From Scandinavium sp051650185 (GTDB lineage Bacteria > Pseudomonadota > Gammaproteobacteria > Enterobacterales > Enterobacteriaceae): 64,000 nt of DNA. The position numbers and the translations under genes are program-made. Numbering within the stretch: position 1 is the stretch's first letter; each line of letters begins with the position of its first letter. Shown piece after piece: positions 53,220 through 60,547 of this stretch. Under the pieces are notes generated by a model. It saw only the letters and a list, made by a program, of their open reading frames with translations, was not told the origin of the DNA and searched no databases. The stretch is from the NCBI RefSeq assembly GCF_051650185.1, contig NZ_JBOFIN010000028.1, positions 62,001 to 126,000 of the forward strand. Direction: 5' to 3'.

Positions 53220-53489
53220 ATGAAAAAGATGATGATTGCCGCTGCCGCTCTGTCTGCCCTGTTTATGGTGAACGCGCAGGCCATGGAGAAAGACAGTATG
53301 GCGAAAGACGGCATGGCTAAAGAACATAGCGCCATGTGCAAAGAAGGCGACGCTATGTGCAAAGATGGCATGGCGAAAGACGGTATGGCTAAAGATGGCA
53401 TGAAGAAAGATGCCATGAAGAAAGACAGCATGGGGAAAATGGATAACATGTCGAAAGACGGCATGAAAAAGGATGCGATGAGCCAGTAA
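53220..53489 (+). CDS. Secreted pentapeptide MXKDX repeat protein
   Basis: An 89-residue protein: signal peptide MKKMMIAAAALSALFMVNAQA, then 68 residues built from five-residue units Met-x-Lys-Asp-x. The mature part holds 14 Met, about 20 Lys, many Asp, a single His and two Cys (in AMCKEGD and AMCKDG). It has no aromatic residue and should be unfolded in the periplasm. It starts 31 bp after the molybdoenzyme gene with a GAGGA site, so it belongs to the same transcript. Met-rich, Cys-containing peptides can bind copper or act as a sink for oxidants; both are inference here. Homologous MXKDX proteins are named only by their repeat. Confidence 0.9.
   Translation: MKKMMIAAAALSALFMVNAQAMEKDSMAKDGMAKEHSAMCKEGDAMCKDGMAKDGMAKDGMKKDAMKKDSMGKMDNMSKDGMKKDAMSQ
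53283..53480 (+). repeat. 15-bp tandem repeats encoding MXKDX units
   Basis: The mature part of the peptide gene is made of imperfect 15-bp units of the form ATGGCGAAAGACGGC. The register is broken twice, around the two Cys units and near the C-terminal end. Such a run could change length by slippage. Confidence 0.8.
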
Positions 53490-53503
53490 GTCTCGAGGTG
53501 TAT

Positions 53504-53599
53504 CCCCTCACCCCGGCCCTCTCCCCAAAGGGGCGAGGGGGAAAAGCACAGCCCGGTTAGGTTCCCTCTCCCCTTTGGGGAGAGGGTTAGGGTGAGGGG
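53504..53599. repeat. Large intergenic inverted repeat (CCCTCACCC / CCCTCTCCCC type)
   Basis: The 30-base arms 53504-53533 and 53570-53599 are complementary at 27 of 30 positions, separated by 36 bases. Each arm holds its own small palindrome (CCCC-AAA-GGGG). It lies between two convergent genes and would form a long cruciform or RNA stem, so it may also end transcription on both strands. This type of element is familiar from enterobacterial intergenic regions. Confidence 0.8.
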
Positions 53600-53602
53600 C
53601 TT

Positions 53603-54730
53603 TTAATGACGAACCAACAGCGTCATCACTTCGTAATGCGAAGTATGCGGGAACATATCAAACAGCTGGACGCGAACTACCCGATAATCTGGCAAAAGCT
53701 GGATATCTTTCGCCATGGTCTGCGCGTTACAGCTCGAGTAAATAATAAACTGCGGGGCCATTTCACTGAGATAATCGCACAGCGCTTTACCGATGCCGCG
53801 ACGCGGTGGATTGACCAGGACCAGTTCAGGCACCTGCCCTTGTTCGGTGGCAAATTTTGTGGAATCCAGCGCCTGAAAATGCAGATTTTTTAACCCTAGC
53901 TCAGCTGCCGATTGCTTCGCACAGGCGATGGCTTTCGCTGAGATTTCGATGCCCGTGAGTGTCATCTCTGGCGTCGCACAGTGCAGGCCGAAGCCGCCCA
54001 CGCCGCAGAATAAATCCCACATATGGTTTACCGGCAACTGACGTACCCAGTCTCTCGCCGTGGCATACAGCTGGCTTGCCACCGTTGGGTTGGTCTGGAA
54101 AAAACTTTGCGGGCGAATCCACAACGGCACGCCGTTGAACCGCTCAGGGAGCGCCTGCTGCGGAGTCAGAAAAACTTCCTTTTCCCCCTCCATAATCGCC
54201 ATGTGTACCGGCTGAATATTGACGGAAATGACTTTAAGCTGAGGCAACTCGGCCTGCAATGCAGGCAGCGCGGCGCGAAGTTGTTCGAGTTTAGTCTCTG
54301 AGCGCAGCACAAAGCGCAGCATCATGCCGCCATCAAGCTGGCTTTCGGTCAGCAGCAAATATTTCAGTTCACCGCGTTTGCGCGCCACGTTATACGGCGT
54401 CAGCCCTGCGCGTGCGATAAACGGTTTCAGGGCTGTAAACACTGGAGCGAAGGAATCCGGGTAGAGCGGACAATCGCAAAGATCTTCCGGCGTACCGTCG
54501 CGATGCAGCATGCCCAGCAGCGGCTTTTCTACGCTGCCGCTGACCACCATTTTAGCCTTATTGCGAAACCCGCTTTCCGGACCACTGACCGGCGCACACC
54601 ACTCTTCAACCGTCGTTGTTGAAAGCAACTGCTGAAGATCGGCCATTTTGGCAGCAAGTTGGCTGGACACCGGCTGTTCAAGCCACTGGCAAGAGCGACA
54701 ACGCCCGGCGTCATAAAGTGCGCACTGCAT
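53603..54730 (-). CDS. rlmC: 23S rRNA (uracil-747-C5)-methyltransferase
   Basis: A 375-residue SAM-dependent methyltransferase (formerly RumB), the length of the E. coli enzyme. The [4Fe-4S] ligands are C3, C11, C14 and C87. The SAM-binding motif WDLFCGVGGFGLH lies near residue 213, and the catalytic cysteine lies in IYSSCNAQTMAKD near 334. It methylates U747 of 23S rRNA in the cytosol. It is convergent with the MXKDX gene across the large inverted repeat. In K-12 its neighbour on this side is artJ. Confidence 0.97.
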   Translation of the reverse strand: MQCALYDAGRCRSCQWLEQPVSSQLAAKMADLQQLLSTTTVEEWCAPVSGPESGFRNKAKMVVSGSVEKPLLGMLHRDGTPEDLCDCPLYPDSFAPVFTALKPFIARAGLTPYNVARKRGELKYLLLTESQLDGGMMLRFVLRSETKLEQLRAALPALQAELPQLKVISVNIQPVHMAIMEGEKEVFLTPQQALPERFNGVPLWIRPQSFFQTNPTVASQLYATARDWVRQLPVNHMWDLFCGVGGFGLHCATPEMTLTGIEISAKAIACAKQSAAELGLKNLHFQALDSTKFATEQGQVPELVLVNPPRRGIGKALCDYLSEMAPQFIIYSSCNAQTMAKDIQLLPDYRVVRVQLFDMFPHTSHYEVMTLLVRH

Positions 54731-54772
54731 AGAGTAACCCTGGAAATTTGAAGGGGCGGAATTGTATCACCG

Positions 54773-55246
54773 TTATTGCAGACGGAAAAACCGACGGCTG
54801 GCCGCAGGGACAAAAAGCAGCAACAGCACCAGCAGATCCGGCAATTTTTGCATCACCAGCGAGCGGAAAATCTCTCTTTTCGTCTCTCCGGCAATGCTGA
54901 ACAGCTCAGGATAACCGTAGCCCAAAGAGGATGCCCATAAATAGCCGGTGGTGACGACCTGGGTCAGCAGATAAACCCAGCGCGCCCAGTTGCGCCCTTT
55001 CACCAGTGAAAACGCGCACCCGATTTCGATGAACACCAACAGCAGGCTGGCAAGAAACACCAGAGTCAGCGTCCAGGTCTGGACGCTACGCAGGACAAAA
55101 TCTTCCAGCCCTCGCAGGCCAAGCAAATCAAAAATCATTAACAGATCGAGAGCTCGAATCAAAATAATGGCGAGCGCCGCCACCTGCACCAGCGCAGGCA
55201 CATTCAGACTGGCATGTGAATGTCGTGATTTAGAAAAAAGTCGCAA
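54773..55246 (-). CDS. ybjO: Inner-membrane protein YbjO (DUF2593)
   Basis: A 157-residue membrane protein with four hydrophobic segments (about 15-45, 58-80, 86-105, 130-152), slightly shorter than E. coli YbjO (162). Its function is unknown. It lies 75 bp downstream of potI on the same strand and may be read from the pot promoter. Confidence 0.9.
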   Translation of the reverse strand: MRLFSKSRHSHASLNVPALVQVAALAIILIRALDLLMIFDLLGLRGLEDFVLRSVQTWTLTLVFLASLLLVFIEIGCAFSLVKGRNWARWVYLLTQVVTTGYLWASSLGYGYPELFSIAGETKREIFRSLVMQKLPDLLVLLLLFVPAASRRFFRLQ

Positions 55247-55321
55247 TTGTGGCCTTCCATGAAAACGTCTCCCCCGCTATCCGGAGGAGACGATGACACA
55301 ACTGAGAGGATTTTATGCGGT

Positions 55322-56167
55322 TCAGCCTCGTCTTGCACGCTGGATATCGCGCACCCGCTGCTTTTCAGACCTTGCCATCAGGAACCAGGCGATCAGCCCC
55401 ACAATTCCCACCACGCCGAGAATCAGTGTCGCCAGGGCATTGATTTCTGGGTTAACGCCCATGCGAACGCTTGAGAACACCAGCATCGGCAGCGTAGTTG
55501 CACCCGGCCCGGACACGAAACTGGCGATAACCAGGTCATCAAGCGAAAGCGTAAACGCCAGCAGCCAGCCGGAAATCACCGCAGGCATGATCATCGGCAG
55601 CGTGATAATGAAAAAGACCTTCAGCGGCGTAGCGCCGAGATCCATTGCCGCTTCCTCAATCGATCGGTCAAGCTCGCGCAGACGAGAGTTGATCACCACG
55701 GCGACGTACGCGGTACAGAAGGTGACGTGTGCCAGCCAGATGGTAAACATCCCACGCTCTGACGGCCAGCCGATGGCGTGCCCTAGCGCCACAAACAGGA
55801 GCAGCAGCGACAACCCGGTGATGACGTCCGGCATAACCAGCGGCGCGGTTATCATAAACGCGAAACCGTTCGAGCCACGGAAACGCCCGAAGCGAACCAT
55901 CACCACAGCTGCGATGGTGCCGAGAATAGCCGCCATCGTTGCCGCGCAGGCTGCAATGGTCAGACTCAGGCCAACGGCGCTCATCATCGCATCGTCACGG
56001 AACAGCTCGCCGTACCAGCGCGTTGACCAGCCAGCCCATACCGTCACCAGTTTTGAACTGTTGAACGAGTAGACAACCAGCATCAGCATCGGCGCATACA
56101 GGAACGTAAACCCGAGCACCAGAATCAAAATGCGCCACGGAGAGCGTACTACCGGCAAATTGTTCAT
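55322..56167 (-). CDS. potI: Putrescine ABC transporter permease PotI
   Basis: A 281-residue permease with six membrane segments, equal in length to E. coli PotI. The EAA loop EAAMDLGATPLKVFFIITLPM lies near residue 175. With PotH it forms the channel of the putrescine importer PotFGHI. Its start overlaps the potH stop by 4 bases (ATGA). Confidence 0.97.
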   Translation of the reverse strand: MNNLPVVRSPWRILILVLGFTFLYAPMLMLVVYSFNSSKLVTVWAGWSTRWYGELFRDDAMMSAVGLSLTIAACAATMAAILGTIAAVVMVRFGRFRGSNGFAFMITAPLVMPDVITGLSLLLLFVALGHAIGWPSERGMFTIWLAHVTFCTAYVAVVINSRLRELDRSIEEAAMDLGATPLKVFFIITLPMIMPAVISGWLLAFTLSLDDLVIASFVSGPGATTLPMLVFSSVRMGVNPEINALATLILGVVGIVGLIAWFLMARSEKQRVRDIQRARRG

Positions 56168-57117
56168 CCGTGATCCCCCATCTGTTTCTGCTGATGCTTA
56201 TGGAACCACATGATTGGCACAATCAGCAGCAGCAACATGACGACCGCCACCGCCGAGGCGACAGGCCAGTCACGGTTATTGAAGAACTCCTGCCACAGCA
56301 CGCGACCAATCATGATGGTGTCCGGGCCGCCCAATAGTTCCGGGATAACAAACTCACCCACCGCCGGGATGAACACCAGCATCGAGCCCGCGATAATCCC
56401 GCCTTTGGTCAGTGGCACAATCACGCTGAAGAAGGTCTTCAGCGGTTTAGCCCCCAGATCCAGCGAAGCTTCCACCAGCGAATAATCAATACGCGTCAGC
56501 GCGGTATAAATCGGCAGCACCATAAACGGCAGATAGGCATACACAATGCCGATATAGACCGCGAGATTGGTATGCAGAATTTCCAGCGGCTGGTGGATTA
56601 TCCCGGTCCACATCAGAAAGTTATTCAGAATGCCGTTACTTTTCAGGATGCCCATCCAGGCATACACGCGAATCAAAAACGACGTCCACGACGGCAGGAT
56701 AACCAGCAACAGCAGGATATTACGCGTTGACGGCTTGCTGTGCGCCACGGCCCAGGCAAGCGGATAACCCAACAGTAAGCAGAAAAATGTCGAAATAGCC
56801 GCCACCTGCAAGGACTGCAGATAGGCCTCAACATAGAGCGGGTCGTCGGTCAGCGACAGGAAGTTGCCGAGGTTGAGCGTCAGCGTTATCTGGTCGTCGG
56901 CCCATTCCCACAGGTCGGTATACGGCGGAATGGCCCTCGCCATATCGGCAAGGCTGATTTTAAAGACAATAAGAAACGGCAGCAGAAACAGCAGGATCAG
57001 CCAGATATACGGCAGAGCTATCACCAGTTTACGGCCGTGTTTCATCTGCATTTTTGCCAGCCAGGCCGTAAAACCGGCTGGCGGTTTCGCGCGTGTTGCG
57101 GGTTCTAAAGTGCTCAT
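56164..57117 (-). CDS. potH: Putrescine ABC transporter permease PotH
   Basis: A 317-residue permease with six membrane segments. The EAA loop EASLDLGAKPLKTFFSVIVPL lies near residue 217. A longer frame reads back into potG, but the ATG at 57117 (MSTLEPATRAKPP) matches E. coli exactly. It starts 11 bp after potG and overlaps potI. Confidence 0.97.
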   Translation of the reverse strand: MSTLEPATRAKPPAGFTAWLAKMQMKHGRKLVIALPYIWLILLFLLPFLIVFKISLADMARAIPPYTDLWEWADDQITLTLNLGNFLSLTDDPLYVEAYLQSLQVAAISTFFCLLLGYPLAWAVAHSKPSTRNILLLLVILPSWTSFLIRVYAWMGILKSNGILNNFLMWTGIIHQPLEILHTNLAVYIGIVYAYLPFMVLPIYTALTRIDYSLVEASLDLGAKPLKTFFSVIVPLTKGGIIAGSMLVFIPAVGEFVIPELLGGPDTIMIGRVLWQEFFNNRDWPVASAVAVVMLLLLIVPIMWFHKHQQKQMGDHG

Positions 57118-57128
57118 CGCCCTTCCCC

Positions 57129-58262
57129 CTACACCGTCAGAACAACACAGCTGTCGGCATCCCAGCACAGACGCACCTCATCACCCCAGGTCGGCAGACC
57201 TTTGCGATAGCGGTGTTCGTTCTGCAACTGGGCGCTGATCATCTGGCCGCTTTTCAGTCGCACGTGATAAATCGACAGATCGCCGAGATAGGCAATATGC
57301 ACAACTTCCCCAACGGCAAAGTTATAGCCATCCGCAGGCGGCTCTTCGCAGAGCATGATTTTTTCCGGGCGCAGCGCCACGTAAACCGGCACGTTGTCGA
57401 CGATGGAAGCATCCGGGTCAACTTTAAGCGGATGCACCAGCCCCGGCGAATCAATCACCAGGCCGTCTTCTTGCCTGTCTTTCAACAGCCCTTCGAACAC
57501 ATTCACTGAACCGATAAATTCGGCGCTGTAGCGCGTCGTAGGGTGCTCGTAAATTTCTTCGGGTTCACCAATCTGCACGAACTTACCGCGGTTCATTATG
57601 GCGATGCGTCCGGCCATGGTCATCGCTTCTTCCTGGTCGTGGGTCACCATCACGCAGGTCACGCCGACGCGCTCAAGAATATCGACCACTTCAAGCTGCA
57701 TTCTGTCGCGCAGTTTTTTATCCAGCGCGCCCATAGGTTCATCAAGCAGCAGGAGTTTAGGCCGTTTGGCCAGGCTGCGAGCCAGCGCCACACGCTGGCG
57801 TTGCCCACCTGAAAGCTGGTGTGGCTTCCGTTTTGCGAACTCCTGCATATGCACCAGGCTGAGCATCTCCTGCACGCGCGCCGTGATTTCAGCCTTCGGC
57901 AGCTTGTCCTGCTTGAGGCCAAAGGCAATATTCTGCTCAACGGTCATGTGCGGAAATAACGCGTAGGACTGAAACATCATATTGATAGGACGCTGATACG
58001 GCGGCACCTGCGACAGGTCTACGCCATCCAGAACAATTTGCCCGGCAGTGGGATGTTCAAACCCGGCCAGCATGCGCAGCAACGTGGATTTACCACAGCC
58101 CGATGCGCCGAGCAGTGCAAAGATTTCGCCTTTGTAAATGGTGAGGCTGACGTCATCAACGGCATGCTGGCCGTCAAAGGATTTGGTCAGGTTGCGGATT
58201 TCCAGCAGCGGGGTCAGCGCCTTGCGGGTTTTCGCCTGTGGGCGTGGAATTGCGTCAGTCAC
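57129..58262 (-). CDS. potG: Putrescine ABC transporter ATP-binding protein PotG
   Basis: A 377-residue ATPase of the spermidine/putrescine family. Walker A LLGASGCGKSTLLR near 51, signature LSGGQRQRVALARSL near 150, Walker B LLLLDEPMGALD, and a C-terminal TOBE domain (ALRPEKIMLCEE region) are present. The start is GTG at 58262 (reading TDAIPRPQAKTRK), which gives the E. coli length and has GGAGAG upstream; the longer ATG-started frame runs into the REP region and is rejected. Confidence 0.95.
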   Translation of the reverse strand: MTDAIPRPQAKTRKALTPLLEIRNLTKSFDGQHAVDDVSLTIYKGEIFALLGASGCGKSTLLRMLAGFEHPTAGQIVLDGVDLSQVPPYQRPINMMFQSYALFPHMTVEQNIAFGLKQDKLPKAEITARVQEMLSLVHMQEFAKRKPHQLSGGQRQRVALARSLAKRPKLLLLDEPMGALDKKLRDRMQLEVVDILERVGVTCVMVTHDQEEAMTMAGRIAIMNRGKFVQIGEPEEIYEHPTTRYSAEFIGSVNVFEGLLKDRQEDGLVIDSPGLVHPLKVDPDASIVDNVPVYVALRPEKIMLCEEPPADGYNFAVGEVVHIAYLGDLSIYHVRLKSGQMISAQLQNEHRYRKGLPTWGDEVRLCWDADSCVVLTV

Positions 58263-58350
58263 GATGGTGCTCTCCGGCAAAAAAAACATTTGCAGGGTCC
58301 GGTACCCTACAAAGAACTTCACAGTGCAGTTGCACTGACCTGGTGCGTAT

Positions 58351-58437
58351 GTTGCCCGGTGGCGCTTCGCTTACCGGGCCTACGGAATTCGTTGGCCCTG
58401 CTTGTAGGCCCGGCAAGCGTCAGCGCCGCCGGGCAAG
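58351..58437. repeat. REP/BIME element between potF and potG
   Basis: Two facing REP units, 58351-58384 (GCCCGGTGGCGC ... TACCGGGCCTAC) and 58402-58437 (TTGTAGGCCCGGCAAGCGTC ...), lie inside the pot operon. A further 7-bp inverted repeat, CAGTGCA-GT-TGCACTG, is at 58322-58337. The element probably stabilises the potF message and lowers downstream expression. Confidence 0.88.
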
Positions 58438-58443
58438 TCGGTT

Positions 58444-59556
58444 TTATTTTCCGGTCTTAACTGTCGTCCACGAACGCGTGATGACGCGGTCAATTTTAGG
58501 CGACAAGACTGTCTGTGTGAACAACTTCGCACGAACATCCGCTGGCGGATAAATTCCTGGGTTATCACGCACTTCGGCATTCATTAACGGCGTCGCCGCT
58601 TTGTTGGCGTTGGCGTAATAAACGTGATTACTGATGTTCGCCACCACATCCGGGCGCAGCAGGTAGTTCAGGAACTGATAAGCCTCATCGGTATTTTTCG
58701 CATCCTTAGGGATCGCGAACATATCGAAGTAAACCATCGCCCCTTCCTTCGGAATGGTGTAAGCGATATTCACGCCATTTTTGGCTTCTTTGGCGCGATT
58801 TGCCGCCTGCAGAATGTCACCCGACCAGCCAATCGAAACGCAAATGTCGCCATTCGCCAGATCGTTGATGTACTGAGAAGAGTGGAAATAACGGATAAAC
58901 GGACGCAGCTTCAGCAGAAGATCGTTGGCGGCTCCGGTGTAATCTTTCGGATCGGAGCTGTTCGGATCTTTGCCTAAATAGTGCAGCACGGCGGCATAGA
59001 CTTCGCTCGGCGCATCCAGGAAGGAGACACCGCAGCTTTTTAATTTTTCGAGATTCTCAGGTTTTAAGATCAGATCCCAGCTGTTCACGGGGGCATCTTT
59101 ACCGAGCGCCGCTTTCACTTTATCGACGTTGTAACCAATACCGGTGGTGACCATCATGTACGGAATACCGTACTTATTATCGTGGTCGTTTTGCGCCACC
59201 AGCTTGAGCATTTCAGGGTCGAGATTCTTGTAATTCGGCAGCTTGCTCTTGTCTATCGGCTGGAAAATACCGGCCTGCGCCTGACGCTCCAGGAACTGGG
59301 ACGATGGCACCACGAGGTCATAACCGGTGCTGCCCGCCATCAGTTTGCCTTCCAGCACTTCGTTGGAATCAAACACGTCGTACACCACTTTAATGCCGGT
59401 TTCTTTGGTGAAATTCGCCAGCGTGTCCGGAGCGATATAATCAGACCAGTTATAGATATGCAGCGTTTTTTGTTCAGCGGCGAGCGCACCTGCAGAGACT
59501 GCCATCAGCGCACCCGTTACCAGACCCGTTAACCATTTCTTACTTAAGGCGGTCAT
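58444..59556 (-). CDS. potF: Periplasmic putrescine-binding protein PotF
   Basis: A 370-residue periplasmic binding protein with signal peptide ending GALAA. The ligand-pocket motif YNWSDYI near residue 35 and the GWSGD segment near 243 are conserved, consistent with diamine binding. It diverges from E. coli PotF more than the other Pot proteins do (for example MVTTGIGY for MWATTGIGY). A longer frame begins 6 codons upstream; the ATG at 59556 (MTALSKKWLTG) matches the family. It is the first gene of potFGHI. Confidence 0.96.
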   Translation of the reverse strand: MTALSKKWLTGLVTGALMAVSAGALAAEQKTLHIYNWSDYIAPDTLANFTKETGIKVVYDVFDSNEVLEGKLMAGSTGYDLVVPSSQFLERQAQAGIFQPIDKSKLPNYKNLDPEMLKLVAQNDHDNKYGIPYMMVTTGIGYNVDKVKAALGKDAPVNSWDLILKPENLEKLKSCGVSFLDAPSEVYAAVLHYLGKDPNSSDPKDYTGAANDLLLKLRPFIRYFHSSQYINDLANGDICVSIGWSGDILQAANRAKEAKNGVNIAYTIPKEGAMVYFDMFAIPKDAKNTDEAYQFLNYLLRPDVVANISNHVYYANANKAATPLMNAEVRDNPGIYPPADVRAKLFTQTVLSPKIDRVITRSWTTVKTGK

Positions 59557-59961
59557 AGCTCTTTTCCTTATCAACGTCCGTTAACATTCGGACCAAAATA
59601 GTCGCACATCGATGCATGCAAAAATCATGCATATTTTGTCAGTCTGCGATGAAAAGGAGAGAGGCTCTCTCCCGGCAGGCATTGCTCGCTTACTCGTCAG
59701 GATATTACGCGCCGCATTGCTTTGAACGCAGTGTTTAACCCGCTCTGACGGGGTTTCGCAAGAATAACTTTAGCCAGGGTTCGCCGCTATAGCTCGGGTA
59801 AAAAAACGCCTTTTATCAATTTTTTATGCAAGATCACTTTATGAGATAAGCCAGCATGGCCCGAGGAGTGGTGAATAATTCTTTAAGAAGAGGTTAACAA
59901 CAGAATATTGCGGGGTTTTACGCAGCCGCACTGGTGGCGACTGCGCTAATTGGGAAAGGCA
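59557..59961. other. Gap between ybjN and potF without a gene
   Basis: A 405-bp gap. It holds the potF promoter region (see the separate site), an AT-rich part near 59800-59900, and a hairpin with 9-bp arms (CGCAGCCGC / GCGACTGCG, one G-T pair) at 59921-59945, just after the ybjN stop, which may end ybjN transcription though no T run follows. I see no reading frame worth calling. Confidence 0.45.
59617..59632 (-). promoter_or_regulatory. Possible sigma-54 promoter of potF, overlapping an inverted repeat
   Basis: On the minus strand ATGCATG-ATTT-TTGCA fits TGGCACG-N4-TTGCA at 9 of 12 positions, with GC at -12 intact but TG in place of GG at -24. The start would lie about 50 bp before potF. 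potFGHI is nitrogen-regulated in E. coli. The same bases form the perfect inverted repeat ATGCATG-N7-CATGCAT (59612-59632), which could be a regulator site instead. Confidence 0.35.
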
Positions 59962-60441
59962 TCAGTGAAGAAAATGGAATTGCGACTCTTCCATCGGTTG
60001 CTCTTCTTCATCACCTTTATACAGCAGCTGATGAGAAGCCGCTTCGAGGATAACCATCGAGACCTGTTCTTCGCTCTGACGGAAGAACCATTCAAACTGC
60101 TCGCGTGTCACGCCCACATTGACCGACAGCGACTGGCAAACCACCAGCTTCGGCAGGTTGTCGTCCTGAATATCAAGGAATGCTTTAACGGTAAGTGAAC
60201 TGGCGTTGATGGAGGACAGGTCAGAAGCCAGAGGCAGCAGTGCCGAAGGCTTCACTTCAGCCAGCGCGGAGAACAGCACCACGTTATCCAGAAGATCGAG
60301 TTTGGCATCAAAAATGCCGTCAAAATTCTGCATGTGCGGCAAGTGCAGCGCCTGACAGGTATCACACTCATAGAAGCTGATGCCCATTTCGTCGAGCCAT
60401 TGACGCAGTGTATCCAGACCCGGAACGATGAGTGAATCCAT
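59962..60441 (-). CDS. ybjN: YbjN domain-containing protein
   Basis: A 159-residue cytosolic protein of the YbjN family (type III secretion chaperone-like fold), one residue longer than E. coli YbjN. The GMSFYECDTCQALHLPH-like block (here GISFYECDTC near 19-28) and VNVGVTREQFEWFF are conserved. Overproduction in E. coli affects motility and stress responses; its direct role is unknown. It lies 106 bp downstream of rimK. Confidence 0.94.
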   Translation of the reverse strand: MDSLIVPGLDTLRQWLDEMGISFYECDTCQALHLPHMQNFDGIFDAKLDLLDNVVLFSALAEVKPSALLPLASDLSSINASSLTVKAFLDIQDDNLPKLVVCQSLSVNVGVTREQFEWFFRQSEEQVSMVILEAASHQLLYKGDEEEQPMEESQFHFLH

Positions 60442-60547
60442 AAACCGTGAAACCTCTTGCTGTGAAAGAAAAGCGAAACCTGAAATAAAGCGGTAACAGG
60501 GTACGCAAAAAACCGCTCAGATGCTACGAAACAGGTGAAATCCTGGG

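Noticed and set aside
53198..53464. 88-codon frame antisense to the MXKDX gene with its own Met/Ser/Phe repeat
   Set aside because: It is the complement of the 15-bp repeats; the sense frame has signal peptide, ribosome site and operon context.
53283..53480. Tandem repeats considered as a CRISPR array
   Set aside because: Units are 15 bp, contiguous and in frame inside a gene, without spacers.
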